From assembly GCF_003591035.1 (NCBI RefSeq), contig NZ_QYUO01000003.1:682001-746000 (forward strand): a stretch of DNA of 64,000 bases, given 5' to 3'. The stretch comes from Noviherbaspirillum saxi (GTDB lineage Bacteria > Pseudomonadota > Gammaproteobacteria > Burkholderiales > Burkholderiaceae_D). Below are positions 34,525 to 43,380 of this stretch, piece after piece. Below the pieces are notes generated by a model. It had not been told where the DNA came from. It searched no databases and saw only the letters and a list, made by a program, of their open reading frames with translations. Positions within the stretch are counted from its first letter, which is position 1. Each line of letters starts with the position of its first letter. The position numbers and the translations under genes were made by a program.

Positions 34525-35226
34525 ATGAGCGATGCTGGAACTGTCGCCGCGCCCGATATCGGCAACAACCCGAATGTGCGCGAAGCGGATGCCGACGGCA
34601 AGCCGGGTATGGGGCCGAGGCCAGGGTCGAATCCAAGCCAGAGCCCCGGGCTTGACCCTGGTTCAAACCCGATGCCGGGCCCGGACAAGGATGCCGGGCC
34701 CGGGGAGCAACAAGCCGTCACACCGCCAAAGCTGAACGTTGTGGCGCCAGACGCGCCCCATTCATTCATATTGGCGCACGCGGGCGGCGACAGCGGCATC
34801 CTCGATGCAAACAGGTATTCGCTGTCGCTGGATCCCTTGCCGCTGGCAAATACCGGCGAGCATGGGTTGCCCTTCGAGCTTGCCACCGTCGCGGAATGGC
34901 GAATGCTGGTCGGAAATGGCGTGTCGTCGGGCGGGCTCGATACCTTTGCCGGCCAGTATGCGGTCGTCGGATCGGGTACCGATAGCACGCTGTCCGGATT
35001 GGCCGGCGCGATTGTCGAAAATGCCGGCGTGAGCGGCCCGTTCACCATCGACATGCCGCGCCTGGGCATCATCGATGGCTATGTGCAGCTTGAGCCGCAC
35101 TACGCCAATGTCTGGCTGTCGCCGCGCAATACCGCTACCCGCATGGCCTTGCAGCGCGCCCGTGGCGACGTGGAACGGGAAGCGAGCCGGCATGCCGGCT
35201 TCGATATTCAACTGACGATCGTGTAA
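34525..35226 (+). CDS. sctP: T3SS needle-length regulator SctP
   Basis: 233 residues. A Pro/Gly-rich N-terminal part (residues 22-60, runs of PGxxP/GPxP) precedes a globular C-terminal domain (about 95-233) ending GYVQLEPHYANVWLSPRNTATRMALQRARGDVEREASRHAGFDIQLTIV. Position between sctO and sctQ and the extended linker fit SctP/HrpP, which sets needle length and switches substrate class. Confidence 0.72.
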   Translation: MSDAGTVAAPDIGNNPNVREADADGKPGMGPRPGSNPSQSPGLDPGSNPMPGPDKDAGPGEQQAVTPPKLNVVAPDAPHSFILAHAGGDSGILDANRYSLSLDPLPLANTGEHGLPFELATVAEWRMLVGNGVSSGGLDTFAGQYAVVGSGTDSTLSGLAGAIVENAGVSGPFTIDMPRLGIIDGYVQLEPHYANVWLSPRNTATRMALQRARGDVEREASRHAGFDIQLTIV

Positions 35227-35244
35227 GCGATCGGCGACGCCATC

Positions 35245-36354
35245 ATGCACATGCCCGAGGAAAATCATCAAACCAGTCGCAGCAAGCTATCGGTGCGCCG
35301 CCTCATGCTGCGCTCGGTCGCTGGCGGCAGCGCGCGTTTGTCCAATATCGTCGGCGCGGGGAAGTCGGCCTGGATCACGATCGATGACATGCCGGTGCAG
35401 GTGCGCATCCTGCCGGGCGCGCATGCCCTGAGTGAAGCGGGGAGCAGGATGCGCATGGAGAGCGTGCATGGTCCGCTCACTGTCGCGCCTGGCGATGCCC
35501 TGGTCCGCCTTTTGACCGGAATCGATATTCCTTCAGCGCCAGAGTCGGCGCAGTTGGATCGATGGATCGCCTCAGTCGCGGTGTCCGGCCTGCCGGCCGA
35601 ATGGCAGGACCTGTTCGGCATGCGTGCAGTGCTGCCGGCGGAGTGCGCGCAGGACGAGGAGACGCTGACACTGCAGCTATTGCCGGAACAGGGAAACTGG
35701 TCATTCACCGCACATCTGTGCGGGACCTTCCAGACACTGTGTGCGCTGGCTCAGGCGGAGGGCTGGACCGATATCCTGGCCGATCACCTGCTTGCCACGG
35801 ACGATCTGACAGTGTCCAGACCGATCGTGATCGGCTCGACCGCAGTGCGGCTGGATCGTCTCTCGGCGCTGACACGGGGCGACCTGGTATTGCTCGACAA
35901 GGCTCGCTTCCGGCCCGATGGCGAAGGCTGGATCACTTTCGGCGATGACCTTGCCATGCACGCGAGTTTGCTCGACAGCGGAACGGATCTGCAACTTCAA
36001 TTCAATGGATGGAGCACCACGATGGAAGATAGGGAAGACATCGACGACATGGACGACCTCGACGAAATGAACGAGATGGACGACAGCGATCCGGACGAAG
36101 AGCGCGAGCCCGAAGATAACGCCACCACCGCCCTGGACGATTTGACGGTCATGCTGACCTTCGAAATCGGTACGGTGGAGCGCACGGTCGCGGAACTGAA
36201 AGCACTGACCGCCGGCAAAGTCATCCAACTACCTGCGGCATTGCCGCCCACGGTCGTGGTTCGCTGTCGCAACAAGGAAATTGCGCGCGGTGAACTGGTC
36301 GAAGTCGAGGGCCGCCTGGCGGTCCAGATCACGGAAACGGGGCGCGTGCCATGA
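35245..36354 (+). CDS. sctQ: T3SS sorting-platform protein SctQ (HrcQ)
   Basis: 369 residues. A C-terminal SpoA domain (about 295-365: LTVMLTFEIGTVERTVAELKALTAGKVIQL) and a first, more divergent SpoA-like domain (about 195-255, LDRLSALTRGDLVLLDKARFRPDG). The two are joined by an unusually acidic linker (about 258-292) of Asp, Glu and Met. Builds the cytoplasmic pods with SctK and SctL. The ATGA overlap couples it to sctR. In group I Hrp systems sctQ is split in two; here it is one gene. Confidence 0.88.
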   Translation: MHMPEENHQTSRSKLSVRRLMLRSVAGGSARLSNIVGAGKSAWITIDDMPVQVRILPGAHALSEAGSRMRMESVHGPLTVAPGDALVRLLTGIDIPSAPESAQLDRWIASVAVSGLPAEWQDLFGMRAVLPAECAQDEETLTLQLLPEQGNWSFTAHLCGTFQTLCALAQAEGWTDILADHLLATDDLTVSRPIVIGSTAVRLDRLSALTRGDLVLLDKARFRPDGEGWITFGDDLAMHASLLDSGTDLQLQFNGWSTTMEDREDIDDMDDLDEMNEMDDSDPDEEREPEDNATTALDDLTVMLTFEIGTVERTVAELKALTAGKVIQLPAALPPTVVVRCRNKEIARGELVEVEGRLAVQITETGRVP

Positions 36355-36998
36355 TGGGCGCCGATCCCATCGGGATCGCCTTATTTCTGGCAGCGTTGTC
36401 GCTGTTGCCGCTATTGCTGATCGTCTCGACCAGCTTTCTGAAGACCGTCATCGTGCTGTTGATCGTGCGCAATGCCTTGGGCGTGCAGCAGGTACCGCCG
36501 AGCATGGCTTTGTATGCGATTGCGATGGCGATGACAGCCTTTGTCATGGCGCCGACGTTTCATACGATCGCGCAAGGCGTCGATAAATCGCGCGCGCACG
36601 GAGGCGCGCAAGCATCCATCGTCGAGACGGTCGGCAAAGTGGCCGAACCGCTGCGCGGTTTCATGCTCAAGCATGCCAGCGAAGAGCAGCGCGAACTGTT
36701 TCTCGACAAGGCCCGCAGCCTGTGGCCGGAACAGCAAGCCCGGCAGGCCACCTCACGCGACTTCGTGATCCTGATCCCGTCGTTCGTGATCTCCGAGATG
36801 CAGGCCGGCTTCTATATGGGCTTCCTGATCTTTATCCCGTTTCTGGTGATCGATCTGATCGTGTCCAACCTGTTGCTGGCGCTAGGCATGCAGATGGTAT
36901 CGCCGACGACAGTGTCGCTGCCGCTCAAGCTATTTTTGTTCGTCATCGTCGATGGGTGGAGCAAGCTATTGCACGCCATCCTCAATACTTACCTGTGA
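36351..36998 (+). CDS. sctR: T3SS export apparatus protein SctR (HrcR)
   Basis: 215 residues. Four membrane helices and the family signatures SLLPLLLIVSTSFLKTVIVLLIVRNALGVQQVPPSMALY and LIPSFVISEMQAGFYMGFLIFIPFLVIDLIV. Core of the export gate with SctS and SctT. Followed by sctT after 16 bases, with no sctS between. Confidence 0.96.
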   Translation: MMGADPIGIALFLAALSLLPLLLIVSTSFLKTVIVLLIVRNALGVQQVPPSMALYAIAMAMTAFVMAPTFHTIAQGVDKSRAHGGAQASIVETVGKVAEPLRGFMLKHASEEQRELFLDKARSLWPEQQARQATSRDFVILIPSFVISEMQAGFYMGFLIFIPFLVIDLIVSNLLLALGMQMVSPTTVSLPLKLFLFVIVDGWSKLLHAILNTYL

Positions 36999-37014
36999 CG
37001 GAAAGGGAGCCTGC

Positions 37015-37812
37015 ATGATCGGCGTCGCGCATATCGGTGAAATACGCGATGGCTTGCTGGCCGTCGCGCTGGCGCTGCCGCGCATGCTGGTCTGCATGCT
37101 GCTGATCCCGGTCTTTTCCTCCAGTACCTTGAACCGGACGCTGCGCATCGCGGTCGCCATCGGCTTCACCTTGCCGGTCTCATTCGGCATCGCCCATTCC
37201 TCGCTCAGCGTTGCCGGCCCGGTCATGATCGTCGCGCTGATCCTGAAGGAAGCCTTCGTTGGCCTGGTGCTCGGGACCGCGTTGGCCGCGCCGTTCTGGG
37301 CAATGGACTCGGTCGGCGCATTCATCGATATCCAGCGCGGCGCCAACACCGGTCAGCAGCTGACCCCGTTTTCGCAGCAGGATGCGTCCTTGATCGGCAG
37401 TGCCCTGCAGCAGGCGCTGATCGCGTTTCTCGCCGTGACCGGGGGATTGTCCGCGCTGTATCAGCTGCTGCTGGGCAGTTATGCGGCGTGGCCGGTGCTG
37501 GTATTGATCCCGGACTTCAGCGGTCTGTCCATCGAACGCATGATCGATGGCTTTGCGGAACTGTGCCGTCTGTCCTTCCTGTATGCGGTGCCGATTCTGG
37601 CGGTGCTGATCCTGGTCGATTTCTGCTTTGCGCTGGTCGGCCTGTTCGCCACTCAGTTGCAGGTTTACTTCGCCGCGATGCCGGTCAAAAGCATCGTCGG
37701 CATTTTCGTCTTACTGCTTTATGTCGGCATTTTGCTGGAACATGGGCATCAGTACTTCAGCAGGATGATCGAGTCCCAGTCGACCTTGTTCGAAAACATA
37801 GTAAGACGCTAG
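37015..37812 (+). CDS. sctT: T3SS export apparatus protein SctT (HrcT)
   Basis: 265 residues from ATG 37015, GGGAG upstream. Six or so membrane helices; RMLVCMLLIPVFSS, FVGLVLGTALAAPFWAMDSVGAFIDIQRGANTG and VKSIVGIFVLLLYVGILLEHG-type segments are typical of SctT/FliR. Ends two bases before sctU. Confidence 0.94.
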   Translation: MIGVAHIGEIRDGLLAVALALPRMLVCMLLIPVFSSSTLNRTLRIAVAIGFTLPVSFGIAHSSLSVAGPVMIVALILKEAFVGLVLGTALAAPFWAMDSVGAFIDIQRGANTGQQLTPFSQQDASLIGSALQQALIAFLAVTGGLSALYQLLLGSYAAWPVLVLIPDFSGLSIERMIDGFAELCRLSFLYAVPILAVLILVDFCFALVGLFATQLQVYFAAMPVKSIVGIFVLLLYVGILLEHGHQYFSRMIESQSTLFENIVRR

Positions 37813-37814
37813 CC

Positions 37815-38951
37815 ATGGCAGAAAAAACCAAAAAACCGACCGCGAAGAAACTGCGCGATGCCGCCGAAAAAGGGCAGGTGGTGCACAGCCCCGTGGTGGT
37901 CCGCTTTGTCGCCAGCATCGCCTTGCTCGAACTGATCTTTGCCACCCGCAATCAATGGCGACCAGCGCTGGAAACGCTGACCCAGCGTCCGTTTGACGTG
38001 CTTGGCACCGCGTCGACTGCCACGCCCGGCATGCTGGGCGAAATCCTGATGCCGGTGCTTGCCATCGCCGCCCTCATTAGCGTGGTTGCGGCCGCCTTCG
38101 CTGCAACGCTTGGCGTTGCCGCCAACATCATGCAGACCGGATTCGTGTTTTCGCCAAAGGCACTTCCCAGATATGAAGGCTTGAACGCGGTACAGAACCT
38201 GATGCAGATGTTTCAGATGGACCGGCTCCTCGAGTTGTTGCTCAATATGCTGAAAGTGACTTTCATCGGCGGCGCGGCCGGGTTCGCCGTTTATGCCTCG
38301 CTAGATACGCTGCTGCATCTGGCCGACCATACGCTGGACGTCGCCTTCGACCGCCTGCTGGATGTGGTTGTCTATATCGAGCGCTCCTCCATGGCGGCGA
38401 TCGTGGTGCTTGTCGCACTGGACTGGATGTTGAAGCGTAAGACTTTCATGAAGCAAATGATGATGTCGACGGAAGACATCAAGCGCGAGCACAAGGATCA
38501 GGACGGCGACCCGCACACCAAGCAGCACCGCAAAAAGATCAGCAAGGAAATCACGCTCGGCGACAATGCCTCGAATACGCGCAAGGCGGATGTCATTGTC
38601 ACCAACCCCACTCACTTTGCCGTGGCGATCGGTTTTCAGCACATCGGCTTGCCCTTGCCCTATGTGCTGGCGCGCGGCAAAGACGAGCAGGCGCTGGCGA
38701 TGATAAAAATTGCCGAGAAAGACGGCATCCCGCGCGTGCGCTATGTCTGGCTGGCGCGCACCCTCTACAGCGTAGGACGCGAAGGCAAGCCGGTGCCGCG
38801 CGTTACGTTGCGCGCGGTGGCGGCCGTTTATCGCGCGCTGTACCAGTTGATGGAGCAGAAAGCGTCACAGGATGAAGCGATTGAACTCGGCACCGATCCG
38901 GAAGATCCGGAACCGCATCCGCCGAGCGCGCCCGCGTCCACGAATGAATAA
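37815..38951 (+). CDS. sctU: T3SS substrate-switch protein SctU (HrcU)
   Basis: 378 residues. N-terminal EKTKKPTAKKLRDAAEKGQV, four membrane helices, and a cytoplasmic domain with the intact autocleavage motif NPTH (in VIVTNPTHFAVAIGF, about residue 263). Cleavage between Asn and Pro switches export from needle to later substrates. The Pro/Glu-rich tail is normal. Confidence 0.96.
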   Translation: MAEKTKKPTAKKLRDAAEKGQVVHSPVVVRFVASIALLELIFATRNQWRPALETLTQRPFDVLGTASTATPGMLGEILMPVLAIAALISVVAAAFAATLGVAANIMQTGFVFSPKALPRYEGLNAVQNLMQMFQMDRLLELLLNMLKVTFIGGAAGFAVYASLDTLLHLADHTLDVAFDRLLDVVVYIERSSMAAIVVLVALDWMLKRKTFMKQMMMSTEDIKREHKDQDGDPHTKQHRKKISKEITLGDNASNTRKADVIVTNPTHFAVAIGFQHIGLPLPYVLARGKDEQALAMIKIAEKDGIPRVRYVWLARTLYSVGREGKPVPRVTLRAVAAVYRALYQLMEQKASQDEAIELGTDPEDPEPHPPSAPASTNE

Positions 38952-38969
38952 ATATTTTTCCGCAGGCTA

Positions 38970-38997
38970 CGAACCGGCAGTTCGTAAAAGCAACTTA
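38970..38997 (+). promoter_or_regulatory. hrp-box-like promoter of the last chaperone-effector pair
   Basis: CGAACC, 15 bases, CAACTTA, then ATGCGC. Two mismatches to consensus. Start codon 46 bases downstream. Confidence 0.5.
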
Positions 38998-39043
38998 ATG
39001 CGCGAACGGCAAGCGCGTTGACGCGATTCATACGAAGGAAACC

Positions 39044-39535
39044 ATGACCCAGCATTACATCTCCCTTTTGCAGGAAATCTCCCGGATTCATGGCGGTTCC
39101 GATTTGGAAGAAATGACGCACGGCGCACAGCTCGTCATCCACGGCGTCACGGTGACGCTGATTCCGGGAGAAGGCGCGGACAGTCTTTTGCTGTTCTGCG
39201 ACTTCGGCCGACCGCCGCGACAGTCCCGTGCCGAGGTGCTGCAACGGATACTGGAGACCAATCTCTTCATGTTTTCTCCGGAAAGTCCGTTTTTTTCCAT
39301 GGATAACGAGACCGGGCATCTGCTATTGATGGAGCGCATGCGTGCTTCCACGGTGACGGCGGAAGTCCTGCTGGAAAAGCTGGAGCGCTATGCGCAGCAC
39401 GCGCTCCGGTGGGGCGCCGGCTTCATTCTGTTCGATATCGATGCGAATCCCGAATCGTCCAGGGGATTTTCCGAATTGAATTCGCTGGTCGACAGCATGG
39501 CGGCGATGGCGGGGGGGAAGAAGCACTTGATGTGA
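39044..39535 (+). CDS. CesT-family T3SS chaperone
   Basis: 163 residues, GAAGGAAA upstream. Same pattern as the chaperone at 25202: helix (ISLLQEISRIHGG), strands (QLVIHGVTVTLIPGEG, SLLLFCDFGRPP), helix (EVLQRILETNLFMFSPESPFF), then SMDNETGHLLLMERM and a C-terminal helix (LLEKLERYAQHALRW). Likely serves the large protein encoded next. Confidence 0.75.
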   Translation: MTQHYISLLQEISRIHGGSDLEEMTHGAQLVIHGVTVTLIPGEGADSLLLFCDFGRPPRQSRAEVLQRILETNLFMFSPESPFFSMDNETGHLLLMERMRASTVTAEVLLEKLERYAQHALRWGAGFILFDIDANPESSRGFSELNSLVDSMAAMAGGKKHLM

Positions 39536-39633
39536 CGGCGCTTCCGCGTCGGGTGGCGATGGAAAAGATAATGACCATGGCGCTTTGCAGCGCGGATTTT
39601 TCATGGTTCAACTTAAACTCAAAAATTACAATC

Positions 39634-42150
39634 ATGCAGATTTCAGAAAACCAAAATCCGGCAATATTGCAAACCGAAGAAAGAAACAATACCAGTACTA
39701 ATGCCGTGATTCGTTATGCGGGCGATGGATTTGTGTTACCACGCCGTACTTCGTCGCTCGTTTGCTTGGCGCAGGTCTCACAGGAGATGACGCAGAGTGT
39801 TCGGATAACTCATGTGCCGGAACGGGGCACGATGATTCACCGCCCTGATGGACCGAATCGGGCTTACTCGCAGCCGGTCGTCATGCATGCCAGTTCCCAA
39901 GGTATCAGCCGCAAACGCTCTGCGTCGTATCTTTCAAGTTTCGCGTCGTCGGCAATGCCAAACTGGAGAAAGACGGTTGTCAATGGCCCGCACGACATCA
40001 TGGTGAAAGAATCAGCCGCCGAGCTTAAGAAAAGTGTGTCCGTTCAATCGGAACATATTTCCATTTTTATCCATGCGATGCGCGAAGCAAAGAATTATTC
40101 GGATGCAAGCACTGCGCATATCAGCGCATGTAGGGAAATTTGTCCGGATGACGCGGAGGCTCGCAAGCGCATAGTAAAAGCCATATCCAACAGGGTGACA
40201 TCCGATTTCAACAGGCAGTTCGCTCCTCTTCCCACACCTATTGCGACCGCATTTAATGCGGTCCTCAGTGCGTTGATGGGAAGCGCACCACAATTCGAGG
40301 AGTATAGAAAATGGTGCGGCCCGGCCATTCGATGGGTTGAAATCAAAAGAAAGGCGATTCCAAATCACGCGTATGCGCGCGCGACTGATGAACTCGATGC
40401 GCATGACTTCGACGCATTGTTTCAATGTCTTCAGAAAAAATTAATTGCGGCACGCAATGTGGAAGTTATATGTACGGAGTTGATTCCAAACATATTGAAG
40501 TCGGACAAGAATCGACTCGACGCAATTGTTGAAAGAAGGCTCGCTGTATATCTGGCAAAGCGACTTCACACCGAAGTTAATTTGAGGCCAAAGAGGCTGG
40601 CTCTGGCGCTAGGTAAGGAACGAACGCTGGAGCGAGCGCAGGAGTTGGCTAAGGAGTTGGCTGAGCAATTAACCACCGGGCTAGATCAGGAGATCACTGA
40701 TGCGCTTAATGAAGAGCTCAATGGGGAGATGGCTGCGGCACTGGCCGAGGAGTTACCTAATGAACTGACTGATGGGCTAGCTGAGGAACTGGTTAAGGAA
40801 TTAAATGATGAGCTAGCCTTATTTGACAGCAAGATGAGCGAAGATATTACTCCGTCTACTCCGTCGCTTTTCGACCAGTTGATGTATCGGATAAAAAATA
40901 TTAAAAAAAATCCAACGCACACACTGATCACAACGGCAATCAAGAACGATCTGAAGACAATGCAGCACCATCTGCGTAAAGAGAATTCGCCCTATGAAGC
41001 ATCTGAAGACAAGCAGTGTCAGGCGTTTGACCGGGCCTGTGATTGGGTAACCGAAACTGCATCGAAAATGCCGCATACCTACCTCGCAGACTTCGGCTAT
41101 GCAAATGCAATAGAACAATTAAGTGTGCTCGGTATAACCCCGGAACTTCGGCGGATAGAACTTGATGACTCGTCGGATCCCTTGTATATAGCGTTTGCAT
41201 TGCTAAATGCTACGCCCGTAACCGTCTGGGACTCTGAGTATGCGGGCATTGCCATGCAACTTTTGCAAATAGAAGATCAAATGCCCGTTGAAATTTCAGG
41301 TGCCGAGCAGGATAAATTACTGTTCACGCGTAAAAATGATCATGTCATTCCCATTCTGAGTTTTATCGAACACATTAGTCAATTAAAAGAAATCGATAAA
41401 GATACGGTCAGCGATCTCATTCGGAAAATACTCGACAAATCATCAGCCAAGACCTATGCGCCCGGGTGCCTGAACGAGCAGGGTAGGATTGTCTACCAGG
41501 AGTGGGAAGATCAGTATTCGGCATCGCTTTGGCATAAACTACAGCATGCAGGTGTGCTGATTCGCCGAGACGATTTCGACAGAAGAAAAGAGATCGGTTT
41601 GTTTGAAATAAATAGTGATTTCCTTCAGTTTGCAGAGTCCGTTTATGACAAGCCCGTGGAAAAGCGCAAGCAATTCCTGGATCAATATGCGATTCATAGT
41701 GCTGTACTAGCGGTAGCCATCAAAGCGGAAGATGCGGTCACCTCAAAGGACGCTTTTCGCCTCACCACTGTCAAAGAAGCCGCGCCAGCCTCGGCAATTG
41801 AAGGCCAGATGGCGGTAGCGTCGAATATTCCCGCTGTTGGAAAAACCTTCCATGGAATGGAAGCAGCTACCAAGCCTAAGTTCGTTGCGAGTGTCGGAAT
41901 ATCTGACATCGTCAAGGCTGAGAAGTGGCTGAACAAATATCTTGAGGGACTTGGGAAAGAGTTGCAATTTTCCGAACAACGAGACAAGCAGCAAAAAGGC
42001 GAAGCCAATTTGCTCAAAGAGAATGCGGATTTGCCGATGATGCCATTACCGGACTTTGATCTCAACGCATTGACAGAAGAAAGCCCTGCGGCAAAAGAAT
42101 TATTGGAAACTGCCTTGGGCATTGTGCACGGTGCGGATACACGGCTGTAA
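39634..42150 (+). CDS. Large putative T3SS effector with amphipathic repeat region
   Basis: 838 residues from ATG 39634 (MQISENQNP); an ATG at 39559 in the same frame would add 25 residues, and neither has a good ribosome site. The first 130 residues are Ser/Thr/Asn/Arg-rich (effector-like). Residues about 315-400 form a helical run of repeats of the type (L)xxEL(A/T)xxLxEEL, rich in Leu, Glu, Asp and Ala. The remainder is mostly helical and charged, without a recognised enzyme motif. GC content is lower than in the sct genes. Gene pairing with a chaperone 99 bases upstream supports secretion. The role could be a large effector or a translocator-like protein; not recognised. Confidence 0.55.
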   Translation: MQISENQNPAILQTEERNNTSTNAVIRYAGDGFVLPRRTSSLVCLAQVSQEMTQSVRITHVPERGTMIHRPDGPNRAYSQPVVMHASSQGISRKRSASYLSSFASSAMPNWRKTVVNGPHDIMVKESAAELKKSVSVQSEHISIFIHAMREAKNYSDASTAHISACREICPDDAEARKRIVKAISNRVTSDFNRQFAPLPTPIATAFNAVLSALMGSAPQFEEYRKWCGPAIRWVEIKRKAIPNHAYARATDELDAHDFDALFQCLQKKLIAARNVEVICTELIPNILKSDKNRLDAIVERRLAVYLAKRLHTEVNLRPKRLALALGKERTLERAQELAKELAEQLTTGLDQEITDALNEELNGEMAAALAEELPNELTDGLAEELVKELNDELALFDSKMSEDITPSTPSLFDQLMYRIKNIKKNPTHTLITTAIKNDLKTMQHHLRKENSPYEASEDKQCQAFDRACDWVTETASKMPHTYLADFGYANAIEQLSVLGITPELRRIELDDSSDPLYIAFALLNATPVTVWDSEYAGIAMQLLQIEDQMPVEISGAEQDKLLFTRKNDHVIPILSFIEHISQLKEIDKDTVSDLIRKILDKSSAKTYAPGCLNEQGRIVYQEWEDQYSASLWHKLQHAGVLIRRDDFDRRKEIGLFEINSDFLQFAESVYDKPVEKRKQFLDQYAIHSAVLAVAIKAEDAVTSKDAFRLTTVKEAAPASAIEGQMAVASNIPAVGKTFHGMEAATKPKFVASVGISDIVKAEKWLNKYLEGLGKELQFSEQRDKQQKGEANLLKENADLPMMPLPDFDLNALTEESPAAKELLETALGIVHGADTRL

Positions 42151-42268
42151 ACGAATGCGCTAAGCGATTTATTCCGTAATCGCTCATGCATTGAAGACAG
42201 GAGAAAATATCATCGCTTGTGGGCCGCCCGCTACCGACAGTCCCGCGCACGGCCGTGCGAAGCAATTC

Positions 42269-43198
42269 CTACCCGCGACCCACGAACGGCATCTTGGTCG
42301 CCATCACAGTCATGAACTGCACATTCGCTTCCAGCGGCAGGTTGGCCATATACAGCACGGCATCGGCGACATGTTGCAGATCCATGGTCGGCTCCGGTTC
42401 GATGGTGCCGTTTGCCTGCGGTACACCGTTCTTCATGCGTTCGGTGCGTTCGGTCAGCACATTGCCGATATCGATCTGTCCGCAGGCGATATCGTATTTG
42501 CGTCCATCCAGTGAAGTGGACTTGGTCAGTCCGGTGACCGCGTGCTTGGTCGAGGTGTACGCGACCGAGTTCGGCCGCGGCGCATGCGCGGAAATGGAGC
42601 CATTGTTGATGATGCGTCCGCCGCGCGGCTGCTGTTCCTTCATGATGCGAAACGCCGCCTGGGTGCAAAGAAAGGCGCCGGTGAGATTGACGTCCACCGC
42701 GTTCTTCCAGGCTTCGTACGGCAGATCTTCCAGCAGCGCATGCGTTGAAAATGCGCCCGCGTTATTGAACAGTACGTCGAGGCGTCCATGGACTTCCCTG
42801 ACCCTGGCAAACAAGGCGTTGACCGACGCGGGGTCGCTGACATCGGCGGGCACCACGAGCGGGGCGGTGGGGGCATCCCGGATCTGGCCGGCGACGGCTT
42901 GCAAGACATCCTGCCTTCGGCCGGTCAGTACCACGGCATAAGGCACCGCGCAGGAATAACTTGCACAATTCTGCTGGCCGTAGCGGGCTCGGCGCCCCCG
43001 GCGCGCTACGGCGTTGCTCGTCGTCGCCATAGCTCGCTATGACTCCTCCTCCCGCCTTGCAGCGCATCCCGCCACGCCCGCCAAATTGCACAAGTTATTC
43101 CTGCGCGGCGCCTAACCGTTTCGCGCAAGCGTGGTGGCAACGCTTTTCCCGATGCCGGAACCTGCTCCGGTGACTACCGCGACCTTGTATGTGAGCAC
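42269..43198 (-). pseudogene. Short-chain dehydrogenase/reductase split by a MITE
   Basis: The N-terminal part begins at GTG 43198 after GGAGAA and reads YKVAVVTGAGSGIGKS (Rossmann TGxxxGIG) to LARNG, then hits a stop created at the insertion. The rest resumes after the element as [13 protein letters not shown] and goes on to the SDR landmarks NNAG, NNGSISA and YTSTKHA (catalytic Tyr-x3-Lys) and to its stop. Taking out 174 bases (element plus one TAA) rejoins the frame exactly as RNGYAVVL. The intact enzyme would have about 251 residues and might have oxidised a sugar acid or alcohol. Now probably non-functional. Confidence 0.85.
42942..43112. mobile_element. MITE-like element inserted in an SDR gene, TAA target duplication
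   Basis: 171 bp with terminal inverted repeats of 29 bp (28 matching): GGCACCGCGCAGGAATAACT... at 42942-42970 and its complement at 43084-43112. TAA directly flanks both sides (42939-42941, 43113-43115). No transposase. A 3-bp TNA duplication fits non-autonomous relatives of IS5-group elements such as the IS1031 type. Confidence 0.85.
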
Positions 43199-43303
43199 TA
43201 TCTTTTCTCCGGTTGTTGAAATGGATTGTTATTTGGCTAACGGTAATGCCGGGTCGGCAGGCCGTTTCTTGCGACAGAATAAATTGTAAGGCAACCGCTC
43301 TGC

Positions 43304-43313
43304 ATGTAAGATG
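43304..43313 (-). promoter_or_regulatory. CATCTTACAT operator before garD
   Basis: ATGTAAGATG on the plus strand is the complement of the motif repeated before the other sugar-acid genes; 67 bases before the start. Confidence 0.5.
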
Positions 43314-43380
43314 TCATTATTGCGCAGATATCGAAGACCCGTATTTTTTCGCTTGCAGCGGCGGCTTAAAGGAAACGTGA

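Noticed and set aside
40594-40830. Possible tandem DNA repeat or CRISPR-like array
   Set aside because: The periodicity is at protein level (Leu/Glu helix) with varied codons; no identical repeats or spacers.
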